Positions 1 through 4,619 are shown, numbered from the stretch's first letter. The stretch is DNA of 8,293 nucleotides from Armatimonadota bacterium (GCA_030612605.1 JAUWNO010000080.1:1-8293); one strand, 5' to 3'. Made by a program: numbers and translations. Notes: generated from the letters alone by a model not told the origin.

Positions 1-194
1 AAACCTCTTTTGGGCAAACGTCGTTGCAAAGGCATTTGGCCACCTTCAAACCAGGCAGGAATATTTCCACCGGAACGTGATTTTTGACCTTTGTGACCTT
101 TACCGGATGTTTTTCCAAACCCGGTTCCATGACCTTTTCCCAATCTCTTTTTATATTTTTTTGTTTTCGGATGCTCGATATTATGAAGTTTCAT
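1..194 (-). CDS. rplO: 50S ribosomal protein L15 (uL15), N-terminal part, cut by window edge
   Basis: L15 is a late-assembling large-subunit protein that binds 23S rRNA. The visible 64 residues begin MKLHNIEHPKTKK and continue into the Gly/Lys/Arg-rich stretch typical of the L15 N-terminus (GKGHGTGFGKTSGKGHKGQ, then RSGGNIPAWFEGGQMPL, then RRLPKRG), which threads through rRNA. The start is ATG at 192-194 with AGGAG at 201-205, six bases upstream. The reading frame is open to the edge at position 1; the globular C-terminal domain (about 80 residues in the family) lies outside. It follows rpmD as in most bacteria, but after an unusually long 171-nt spacer containing paired inverted repeats, so its expression may be controlled separately from the genes upstream. 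secY would be expected next, outside the window. Confidence 0.96.
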   Translation of the reverse strand, partial: MKLHNIEHPKTKKYKKRLGKGHGTGFGKTSGKGHKGQKSRSGGNIPAWFEGGQMPLQRRLPKRG

Positions 195-200
195 AACAAA

Positions 201-205
201 CTCCT
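201..205 (-). promoter_or_regulatory. Shine-Dalgarno site of rplO
   Basis: AGGAG on the minus strand, six bases before the rplO ATG. It lies 12 bases past the end of the last inverted-repeat arm (218-227), so folding of that arm could influence access to the site; that effect is inference. Confidence 0.8.
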
Positions 206-217
206 ATTTTTTATTTT

Positions 218-333
218 ACCTTCCGAAGCTTTCTTACAATCTTTCTCATATCTAAGATTCGGAAGGTTACGAATGAGCTAAAACTTTCCGAATCTTAAAA
301 GCAAGTATTCCTTTGTGGGAAACTTCGGAAAGT
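218..333 (-). repeat. Four-arm alternating inverted repeat in the rpmD-rplO spacer
   Basis: The 171-nt spacer (195-365) has no gene. It contains four copies of a 7-mer in alternating orientation: TTCCGAA at 221-227 and 286-292, TTCGGAA at 258-264 and 324-330 (plus strand). Neighbouring copies extend to perfect inverted repeats: 324-333 with 283-292 (10 bp, 31-nt loop), 286-297 with 253-264 (12 bp, 21-nt loop), and 258-267 with 218-227 (10 bp, 30-nt loop). Each inner arm can pair with either neighbour but not both, so the mRNA could adopt a 1:2 + 3:4 or a 2:3 fold, as in attenuators. No U-run follows any stem in the transcript direction, so these are not classical intrinsic terminators. Either an RNA switch ahead of rplO or a cluster of REP-like palindromic repeats would explain it; sequence alone does not decide. 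Confidence 0.8.
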
Positions 334-365
334 CGGCACACTTTTTTTTCATAATCTTTCATAAA

Positions 366-929
366 TTATGATACACTACCTTTTTCAACTTTTGGTTTTG
401 CCGGTTTTTTCTTTGTTGCTTTTTTTGTGGTTTCTTTCTTTTCCGGTTTTTTAGTTTCAGCAACTTTTTTCGGCTTTGAAGTAGCTTTTTTTGTTTCTGC
501 CTTTTTTGTTTCTGTAGTTTTTTTTTGCTTTGAAGCAGTTTTTTTTGTTTCTGTCTTTTTAGTTTCTGTTTTTTTTGTTTTTGGTTTTACTACTATTGGT
601 TTCGCAGTTTTTTTAGCTTCTGCTTTTTTTGCTTTTGGTTTTACTATTTTCGGTTTCGCAGTTTTCTTAGTTGTTTCTTCGATTATTGTTTTCTTTTCTT
701 CGGGCTTAGTTTCTACTTTTTGGGGTATAGCTTTTTTTGGTTTCTTTTTTTCTTCGATTTCTTCTACTTTGATGAGATGAGAAACTTTATTGATCATACC
801 ACGAATTACAGCATTATCATCATGAATTTTTGTTCTGTTAATTTTATTTAAACCAAGAGCAATAATAGTTCTTTTCTGGTCTTCTTTTCGTCCGATTGTG
901 CTTCTGATTTGAGTTACTTTAAGTTTCAT
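366..929 (-). CDS. rpmD: 50S ribosomal protein L30 (uL30) with a long lysine-rich C-terminal tail
   Basis: Residues 1-60 are a normal bacterial L30 (MKLKVTQIRSTIGR, then LGLNKINRTKIHDDNAVIRGMINKVSHLIKV), a small ferredoxin-like fold bound to 23S rRNA. Bacterial L30 usually stops at about 60 residues. Here the frame continues for about 127 more residues made almost only of Lys, Thr, Ala, Pro, Glu and Val, with roughly 50 lysines, no Arg and no aromatic residues: disordered and strongly basic, like histone-H1-type or AlgP-type tails. It includes an 18-residue tandem duplication (residues 88-105 and 106-123) and many ETKK/KPK units. The start at 927-929 (ATG) is set by a strong GGAGG at 936-940, six bases upstream; a longer frame from 971 would add 14 non-L30 residues inside rpsE and lacks support. 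The gene overlaps the end of rpsE by 11 nt. L30 identity is near certain; the tail's role (extra rRNA or nucleic-acid contact) is inference. Confidence 0.93.
   Translation of the reverse strand: MKLKVTQIRSTIGRKEDQKRTIIALGLNKINRTKIHDDNAVIRGMINKVSHLIKVEEIEEKKKPKKAIPQKVETKPEEKKTIIEETTKKTAKPKIVKPKAKKAEAKKTAKPIVVKPKTKKTETKKTETKKTASKQKKTTETKKAETKKATSKPKKVAETKKPEKKETTKKATKKKPAKPKVEKGSVS
561..668 (-). repeat. Tandem 54-bp (18-codon) duplication in the rpmD tail
   Basis: Bases 615-668 and 561-614 encode two consecutive 18-residue units (KKTAKPKIVKPKAKKAEA and KKTAKPIVVKPKTKKTET). DNA identity is also high; for example GGTTTTAC on the plus strand recurs exactly 54 bases apart (583-590 and 637-644). 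The period is an exact codon multiple, so the duplication keeps the frame. It indicates that the tail grew by tandem duplication of lysine-rich units. Confidence 0.85.
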
Positions 930-1482
930 CTGCTTCCTCCTGAGTTTCAGTTTCAGTAGGAAGTTCTTCACGACCGGTTAATTCAGAAATAGTTAAATTG
1001 CGAAGTCTGGCAATATCTCCAATAGTGCGAAGTTCTTTCAGTCCGTTTACAGTTGCTTTCACCACATTGGCTGCTGTATTTGAACCCAGGGATTTGGTGA
1101 GAATATTTTCCACTCCCACAGCTTCTAATATGGCACGAGCAGGTCCACCAGCAATAACTCCTGTACCCGGAGATGCTGGTTTTAACATAATCTTGCTGGC
1201 ACTGAAACGACCGATTATTTCATGAGGGATTGTACCTTTTACAATGGGAACCGTGAACATGTTTTTTGCAGCTTTTTCTTTGGCTTTACGAATCGCATCC
1301 ACGATTTCATTTGCTTTGCCAATGCCCACGCCCACGCGTCCTTGTTTATCTCCCACAACAACAGTTGCATTGAAGCTGAAATTTCTGCCGCCTTTCACAA
1401 CTTTTGCCACACGGTTTGTATCGATAATTTTTTCCACTTCAAATTGAGATTCATATCGTGAATTATTTTTTCTTCTTTCCAA
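919..1482 (-). CDS. rpsE: 30S ribosomal protein S5 (uS5)
   Basis: S5 sits on the small-subunit solvent side near the mRNA entry channel and contributes to decoding accuracy. The 187-residue product has the N-terminal dsRBD-like domain (EKIIDTNRVAKVVKGGRNF, then VVVGDKQGRVGVGIGKANE, about residues 16-60) and the C-terminal domain with TIPHEIIGRFSASKIMLKPA, GTGVIAGGPARAILE and ENILTKSLGSNTAANVVKAT. The C-terminus ends in a short acidic tail (ETETQEEADET). The start is TTG at 1480-1482: no in-frame ATG occurs before the conserved core, and AGGGAG at 1489-1494 lies six bases upstream. The gene begins 11 nt after rplR; its last codons contain the rpmD Shine-Dalgarno site and start codon. Length is within the usual range (about 165-190). 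Confidence 0.97.
   Translation of the reverse strand: MERRKNNSRYESQFEVEKIIDTNRVAKVVKGGRNFSFNATVVVGDKQGRVGVGIGKANEIVDAIRKAKEKAAKNMFTVPIVKGTIPHEIIGRFSASKIMLKPASPGTGVIAGGPARAILEAVGVENILTKSLGSNTAANVVKATVNGLKELRTIGDIARLRNLTISELTGREELPTETETQEEADET
936..940 (-). promoter_or_regulatory. Shine-Dalgarno site deciding the rpmD start
   Basis: A GGAGG six bases before ATG 927-929, inside the 3' end of rpsE, where the same bases encode the Glu-Glu of the acidic S5 tail. It favours the 187-residue L30 over the longer open frame starting at 971. Confidence 0.85.
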
Positions 1483-1488
1483 AAGGCT

Positions 1489-1494
1489 CTCCCT
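1489..1494 (-). promoter_or_regulatory. Shine-Dalgarno site supporting the rpsE TTG start
   Basis: AGGGAG six bases before TTG 1480-1482. It overlaps the last base of the rplR stop codon (1494-1496), consistent with coupled translation. Confidence 0.8.
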
Positions 1495-1868
1495 TAAAAT
1501 TTTACGCCGGCTTTTCTGGCGCCATCTGCAAGAGCTTTAACTCTTCCATGATACAAATATCCGCTACGATCAAAACAAACCTGAGTAATTCCTTTTTTCA
1601 AAGCAAGCTCTCCCAGTTTTAATCCTATTTCAAAGCTTTGCTTAGTTCTCTTTTTGGATTTATCAATTTCTATATCTTTAGATATCGTGGACAAAGAAAT
1701 CAGTGTTTTATTTGCTTCGTCATCGATGATCTGAGCACTGATGTTTTTTAAACTGCGGAATACGACTAATCTCGGACGTTCCGAAGTTCCGAAGATTTTC
1801 TTTTTTATTGATTTAATTCTTCTTTTGCGTGCTAAGTTTTTTTTGAATGTTATCGACTTTCTATTCAT
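1494..1868 (-). CDS. rplR: 50S ribosomal protein L18 (uL18)
   Basis: L18 binds 5S rRNA together with L5 and helps join it to the large subunit. The 124-residue product starts MNRKSITFKKNLARKRRIK, carries the conserved ERPRLVVFRSLKNISAQIIDD stretch (about residues 30-50) and ends in the family signature FDRSGYLYHGRVKALADGAR followed by KAGVKF. The ATG at 1866-1868 is chosen because L18 homology begins there and GAGG (1874-1877) lies five bases upstream. An open frame extends upstream to 2006 inside rplF, but those 46 residues are rplF read in another frame and do not resemble L18. It begins 16 nt after rplF and ends 11 nt before rpsE. Confidence 0.97.
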   Translation of the reverse strand: MNRKSITFKKNLARKRRIKSIKKKIFGTSERPRLVVFRSLKNISAQIIDDEANKTLISLSTISKDIEIDKSKKRTKQSFEIGLKLGELALKKGITQVCFDRSGYLYHGRVKALADGARKAGVKF

Positions 1869-1873
1869 TTTAA

Positions 1874-1877
1874 CCTC
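1874..1877 (-). promoter_or_regulatory. Shine-Dalgarno site deciding the rplR start
   Basis: GAGG (within TGAGGT) five bases before ATG 1866-1868. It supports the 124-residue L18 over the 170-residue open frame that runs back into rplF. Confidence 0.7.
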
Positions 1878-1884
1878 ATAAATT

Positions 1885-2457
1885 CTACTCAGTTCCGGAT
1901 TTGGAAACAATGCGCACGTGTTCGCCTTCCCAGCGAATTCCTTTTCCTTTGAAGTTTGGAGCTGGAGGACGACATCTTCGGATCTCAGCAGCAAATTTAC
2001 CAACATCTTCTTTATGAATTCCTCTCACTGTAATTACAGCCTGAACTCCCAGTTTGCCTTGTTCTCTGCGTGGGATGGTTTTTGCTTCGACCTGTATTCC
2101 TTCGGGAATTTCCAGAAGTATTCCATGAGAGAATCCCACATTCAATTTTACCCAGGGTCCGATAACTTCAGCAGAGTATCCGGTTCCGATAACTTGCAGA
2201 ACTCGTTCATAACCTTCTTTTACTCCAATGACCATATTGTTTATCAAAGCTCTGGTAAGCCCGTGCAGAGATTTTTGTTTTCTGGAATCATCTCTCCTGG
2301 TTACGATCAATTGTCCGTCAGTTTCTTTCACTTCGATTCCGGAATTTATCATATAATCCAGTGTTCCCTTGTTTCCAACTACTGTAATTTTCTGATTACT
2401 GATAGTTGCCTTCACACCGCTTAGTATTTTTATAGGAATTTTACCAATTCTACTCAC
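1885..2457 (-). CDS. rplF: 50S ribosomal protein L6 (uL6)
   Basis: L6 lies near the sarcin-ricin loop and the elongation-factor binding region of the large subunit. The 190-residue protein has the expected two repeated L6 domains: residues about 1-82 (MSRIGKIPIKILSGV, VVGNKGTLDYMIN, KSLHGLTRALINNMVIGV) and about 83-175 (GYERVLQVIGTGYSAEV, VGFSHGILLEIPEGIQVEA, IRRCRPPAPNFKGKGIRWEGE). It is slightly longer than the common 177-180 residues. The start is GTG at 2455-2457, where MSRIGK begins, with GGAGG at 2463-2467 five bases upstream. The gap to rpsH is 9 nt and the Shine-Dalgarno site touches the rpsH stop codon, suggesting translational coupling. Confidence 0.97.
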   Translation of the reverse strand: MSRIGKIPIKILSGVKATISNQKITVVGNKGTLDYMINSGIEVKETDGQLIVTRRDDSRKQKSLHGLTRALINNMVIGVKEGYERVLQVIGTGYSAEVIGPWVKLNVGFSHGILLEIPEGIQVEAKTIPRREQGKLGVQAVITVRGIHKEDVGKFAAEIRRCRPPAPNFKGKGIRWEGEHVRIVSKSGTE

Positions 2458-2462
2458 AGATT

Positions 2463-2467
2463 CCTCC
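2463..2467 (-). promoter_or_regulatory. Shine-Dalgarno site supporting the rplF GTG start
   Basis: A GGAGG five bases before GTG 2455-2457; its first base is also the last base of the rpsH stop codon (TAG, 2467-2469). Confidence 0.8.
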
Positions 2468-2880
2468 TACCATACCTTGCAGATATACTCGCCGCCAATC
2501 TTATCTTTGCGAGCATCTCTATCGACCATTACGCCGCGGTTCGTGGATAAAATGGCACAACCTGTATTGTTGTAAACCGAGGGAATATTTTTGGAATTAA
2601 CATAGATGCGAAGTCCGGGTTTACTTATCCTTTTTATATTTTTCATTACAGGTTCTCCGCTGTTAGTGTAACGCAGATTTATAAATATCTTTTTTCTATA
2701 ATGTTTTTTCTTGGGATTTCTTTCAATCAATTGGTAACTATTTATAAAATTCTCTTCTGCCAGGATTTTTACAATTGCTTCAGTAAGATTGCTGTGATTT
2801 ACTGCCACAATCTTATGATTAGCAGTGTAGGCATTACGAATTTTTGTTATTGCATCAGCAATTGGATCTGTTGCACTCAT
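2467..2880 (-). CDS. rpsH: 30S ribosomal protein S8 (uS8)
   Basis: S8 binds the central domain of 16S rRNA (helix 21) early in assembly and in E. coli represses the spc operon by binding its mRNA. The 137-residue protein opens with DPIADAITKIRNAYTANH and ends with RISKPGLRIYVNSKNIPSV, GCAILSTNRGVMVDRDARK and the terminal GGEYICKVW, which matches the family's usual GGE..C.VW end. Start ATG 2878-2880 with GGAG (2886-2889) five bases upstream. It is preceded by a 252-nt spacer after rpsN, far longer than other spacers here and filled with repeat-like sequence, so S8 may begin a partly independent expression unit. No clear S8-binding mRNA hairpin was identified. Confidence 0.97.
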   Translation of the reverse strand: MSATDPIADAITKIRNAYTANHKIVAVNHSNLTEAIVKILAEENFINSYQLIERNPKKKHYRKKIFINLRYTNSGEPVMKNIKRISKPGLRIYVNSKNIPSVYNNTGCAILSTNRGVMVDRDARKDKIGGEYICKVW

Positions 2881-2934
2881 TTTTTCTCCATTATTATCTT
2901 AACGCTTATTGATGCTGATTTTTCTACTTTTTTT

Positions 2935-2972
2935 GCCACCCCGATACAGTCATTCTTCCTTACGGGGCAGGC
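2935..2972. repeat. Short GC-rich inverted repeat
   Basis: CCCCG at 2939-2943 pairs with CGGGG at 2963-2967 across a 19-nt loop; after an unpaired A (2938) opposite CA (2968-2969), GCC at 2935-2937 can pair with GGC at 2970-2972. It stands out as GC-rich in an AT-rich spacer. In the transcript it is followed by A's, not U's, so it is not an intrinsic terminator. It resembles small dispersed palindromic repeats, which cannot be tested from one copy. Confidence 0.5.
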
Positions 2973-3057
2973 AGACTTACTCAGGCTTAACACTATTTTT
3001 TTCCCTTCATCATTGGAAATTCCTTGTTGGATATAGGATATTCATTCTAAAAATATT

Positions 3058-3118
3058 CAGTGTTTTCAGTGTTAAATTCATATCCGTGAAAATCCATTTA
3101 ATCCGTGTCATCCGTGTT
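3058..3118. repeat. Degenerate short-period repeat (ATCCGTG / CAGTGTT units)
   Basis: On the plus strand ATCCGTG occurs at 3082-3088, 3101-3107 and 3110-3116, with a variant ATCCATT at 3092-3098. CAGTGTT occurs at 3058-3064 and 3067-3073. Start-to-start spacings are 9 or about 9-10 nt (3058 to 3067; 3082, 3092, 3101, 3110), giving a roughly 9-nt periodicity. From memory, AATCCGTGTCATCCGTG-type elements recur in intergenic regions of many uncultured and FCB-type genomes; their origin and function are not known to me. Here the element sits inside a ribosomal operon. Confidence 0.65.
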
Positions 3119-3132
3119 CCTTTTTTTTCTTT

Positions 3133-3318
3133 TTACCAACTTGCCTTTTTCACACCGGGAATCTGACCTTCGGAAGCAAGTTTTCTGAAACAGATTCGAC
3201 AAAGACCAAAATCTCGCATATATGCTCTGGAACGTCCACAAATCTTACAACGAGAATATTCTCTGGCTGAGAACTTCTTTGGTTTCTTTTGCTTTTCAAT
3301 CCACGATTTTTTTGCCAA
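3133..3318 (-). CDS. rpsN: 30S ribosomal protein S14, zinc-binding type (uS14)
   Basis: S14 binds 16S rRNA in the small-subunit head next to S3 and S10. At 61 residues this is the short type-Z form, with two CxxC pairs at Cys24/Cys27 and Cys40/Cys43 (CKIC and CRIC) that form a zinc ribbon, followed by CFRKLASEGQIPGVKKASW, the standard C-terminus. The longer zinc-free form has about 100 residues. The start is TTG at 3316-3318: MAKKSW matches the family N-terminus, no ATG is available nearby, and AGGAG at 3324-3328 lies five bases upstream. It begins 11 nt after rplE and is followed by the long repeat-bearing spacer. Zinc dependence is a family property. Confidence 0.97.
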   Translation of the reverse strand: MAKKSWIEKQKKPKKFSAREYSRCKICGRSRAYMRDFGLCRICFRKLASEGQIPGVKKASW

Positions 3319-3323
3319 AATCT

Positions 3324-3328
3324 CTCCT
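3324..3328 (-). promoter_or_regulatory. Shine-Dalgarno site supporting the rpsN TTG start
   Basis: AGGAG five bases before TTG 3316-3318, located just after the rplE stop codon (3330-3332). Confidence 0.8.
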
Positions 3329-3329
3329 A

Positions 3330-3872
3330 TTAATTTTTTCTGAACGGCATACCGAGTGAACTAAGAAGTTCTTTTCCTTCTTCATCACTATCAGCAGTGG
3401 TCACGACCGTGATGTCCATTCCTCTGATCGCATCTATTTTATCATATTCTATTTCCGGAAAAACAGTTTGTTCCTTTATGCCAAAAGTATAATTCCCGCG
3501 TCCATCAAAAGATTTTGCTGAAATACCTCTGAAGTCACGAATTCTGGGAATAACGATTGAGATCAATCTATCTAAGAATTCATACATGATTTCGCCGCGT
3601 AATGTAACTTTACAGCCGATTGGCATTCCCTGGCGTAATTTGAAATTTGAAATAGATTTCTTAGCTTTTGTGATGATGGGTTTCCTGCCTGTAATCTGAG
3701 TCATATCTTTAACTGCATTATCTAAAACAGCTTTGTTTTGGGTGGCAATTCCCACGCCCATATTCACAGAAATTTTTTCCAACCTGGGAACCATGTTCAC
3801 ATTCTTATAATCAAAATGCTTCATTAAAGCTGGAATTGTCTCTTTTTTAAATTTATCTTTCAAATGAGTCAT
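3330..3872 (-). CDS. rplE: 50S ribosomal protein L5 (uL5)
   Basis: L5 binds 5S rRNA and forms an intersubunit bridge in the central protuberance, contacting P-site tRNA. The 180-residue protein has the usual length and the motifs VPRLEKISVNMGVG (about residues 28-41), ITGRKPIITKAKKSISNFKL, RQGMPIGCKVTLRG and YTFGIKEQTVFPEIEYD, and ends with RGMDITVVTTA and ELLSSLGMPFRKN. Start ATG 3870-3872 with GAGG (3881-3884) eight bases upstream. It starts 12 nt after rplX and ends 11 nt before rpsN. L5 and L18, both 5S-binding, are encoded in the same cluster. Confidence 0.98.
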   Translation of the reverse strand: MTHLKDKFKKETIPALMKHFDYKNVNMVPRLEKISVNMGVGIATQNKAVLDNAVKDMTQITGRKPIITKAKKSISNFKLRQGMPIGCKVTLRGEIMYEFLDRLISIVIPRIRDFRGISAKSFDGRGNYTFGIKEQTVFPEIEYDKIDAIRGMDITVVTTADSDEEGKELLSSLGMPFRKN

Positions 3873-3884
3873 TTTCAGTTCCTC

Positions 3885-4232
3885 TTAAATTTCATCTCCG
3901 GATTTCTTGCACACGCGAATTCGTTTGTCTCCTGCTTTCGTGAAAACTGCACGTGTTACTTCTCCTAACTTATCACTAAAAAGTTTAACATTGGAAACAT
4001 GGATTTGAGATTCTTTTTCCACTATTCCACCTTGCTGATTCTGTTGGGTAGGGCGGGTGTGTTTTTTTATGAAATTCACTTTTTCCACAATTACCCTATT
4101 GTTTTTTGGAAAAGATTTCAAGACTTTACCTTTCACGCCTTTATATTTACCGCTGATAACAACGACCGTATCACCCTTTTTAATTCTCATTTTTCTATCA
4201 TTGGATTTATTAGGTTTGTTTCTTTTTATCAT
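3885..4232 (-). CDS. rplX: 50S ribosomal protein L24 (uL24), slightly N-extended
   Basis: L24 initiates large-subunit assembly by binding the 5' domain of 23S rRNA and lies near the exit tunnel. A KOW motif covers about residues 17-44 (RIKKGDTVVVISGKYKGVKG, then KVLK), followed by NRVIVEKVNFIKKHTRPTQ and GGIVEKESQIHVSNVKL. The product is 115 residues against about 100-105 for most bacteria because of a basic 14-residue leader (MIKRNKPNKSNDRK). An internal Met15 would give the classical length but has no Shine-Dalgarno site, whereas ATG 4230-4232 has AGGAG at 4238-4242 five bases upstream; the longer form is therefore preferred. It starts 8 nt after rplN. Confidence 0.95.
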   Translation of the reverse strand: MIKRNKPNKSNDRKMRIKKGDTVVVISGKYKGVKGKVLKSFPKNNRVIVEKVNFIKKHTRPTQQNQQGGIVEKESQIHVSNVKLFSDKLGEVTRAVFTKAGDKRIRVCKKSGDEI

Positions 4233-4237
4233 ATCTA

Positions 4238-4242
4238 CTCCT
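4238..4242 (-). promoter_or_regulatory. Shine-Dalgarno site deciding the rplX start
   Basis: AGGAG five bases before ATG 4230-4232, overlapping the rplN stop codon (4241-4243). No comparable site precedes the alternative ATG at 4188-4190. Confidence 0.75.
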
Positions 4243-4609
4243 AAAGAACCTCTGGAGCCAGCGAAATTATCTTTGTATAATGCTTTTCCCTCAGTTCGCG
4301 GGCAACCGGACCGAAAATACGCGTAGCAATCGGTTCTCCTTTTTCATCTATAATAACTGCTGCATTGTCATCAAACCGAACATAAGTTCCATCTTTCCTT
4401 CTCACTTCTTTGTGAGTGCGGACAATCACAGCCCTTTCTACCGTGCCTTTTCTTACTTTTCCGTTAGGAGCTGCAGCTTTGATGGCTACTACGATCACAT
4501 CTCCCAGGCTGGCATATTTCCGCTTGGAGCCGCCAAGGACTTTGATGCACATCGCTTTTTTGGCACCGGAATTATCTGCAATATTCATTATTGTCTGAGC
4601 TTGAATCAT
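4241..4609 (-). CDS. rplN: 50S ribosomal protein L14 (uL14)
   Basis: L14 binds 23S rRNA at the subunit interface, forms bridges to the 30S subunit and is the docking site of the silencing factor RsfS. The 122-residue protein has standard length and is highly conserved: MIQAQTIMNIADNSGAKKAM, KVLGGSKRKYASLGDVIVV, VRKGTVERAVIVRTHKEV, RFDDNAAVIID and the end RIFGPVARELR, KIISLAPEVL. Start ATG 4607-4609 with AGGAG (4616-4620) six bases upstream, overlapping the last base of the rpsQ stop. In E. coli rplN is the first gene of the spc operon, but here only 10 nt separate it from rpsQ, so no separate promoter fits. Confidence 0.98.
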   Translation of the reverse strand: MIQAQTIMNIADNSGAKKAMCIKVLGGSKRKYASLGDVIVVAIKAAAPNGKVRKGTVERAVIVRTHKEVRRKDGTYVRFDDNAAVIIDEKGEPIATRIFGPVARELREKHYTKIISLAPEVL

Positions 4610-4619
4610 TTCAGACTCC

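Larger units (their letters stand above)
2881..3132 (-). other. rpsN-rpsH spacer, repeat-bearing, no gene
   Basis: This 252-nt interval has no credible coding frame. From the rpsN side it holds an A-rich run, a degenerate array of ATCCGTG and CAGTGTT units (3058-3118), about 85 nt of AT-rich sequence with nothing recognisable, a GC-rich inverted repeat (2935-2972), a pyrimidine-rich stretch (A/G-rich in the transcript) and the rpsH Shine-Dalgarno site. No stem followed by a U-run is seen in the transcript direction and no convincing -35/-10 pair was found. Its length and content suggest repeat insertion into an otherwise tight operon. Confidence 0.75.

Noticed and set aside
84..281. Plus-strand frame of 65 residues across the rplO start and the following spacer
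   Set aside because: It is antisense to rplO and the inverted repeats, has no recognisable domain, and all other genes are on the minus strand.
218..365. Intrinsic terminator after rpmD
   Set aside because: The stems are clear but none is followed by a U-run in the transcript; the A8 run near 342-349 (minus strand) precedes the stems and is A, not U.
427..780. A plus-strand open frame rich in Phe, Val and Ser that could look like a membrane protein
   Set aside because: It is the antisense shadow of the lysine-rich L30 tail: AAA/AAG codons read in reverse give TTT/CTT. There is no Shine-Dalgarno site and it opposes a well-supported gene.
930..971. Longer version of L30 starting inside rpsE
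   Set aside because: The 14 extra residues are not L30-like, and the strong GGAGG at 936-940 points to the ATG at 927-929.
1869..2006. Longer version of L18 starting inside rplF
   Set aside because: The extra 46 residues do not resemble L18 and are rplF read in another frame; the canonical N-terminus and a Shine-Dalgarno site occur at 1868.
2891..2925. Possible -10-like box (GATAAT) on the minus strand upstream of rpsH
   Set aside because: In AT-rich sequence such hexamers are common, no matching -35 element sits 16-18 nt upstream, and it lies almost on the Shine-Dalgarno site.
3058..3118. CRISPR array
   Set aside because: Units are 7-9 nt, degenerate and almost contiguous, without the 20-40-nt identical repeats and unique spacers of CRISPR; no cas gene is nearby.
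2701..3166. Plus-strand frames covering the rpsN-rpsH spacer
   Set aside because: They consist of antisense rpsH plus repeat sequence, are rich in Phe/Ile/Ser as expected for AT-rich noise, and lack an initiation site or family resemblance.
4610..4619. A separate spc promoter between rpsQ and rplN, as in E. coli
   Set aside because: Only 10 nt separate the two genes and they are mostly Shine-Dalgarno sequence; a promoter could only lie inside rpsQ and none was recognised.
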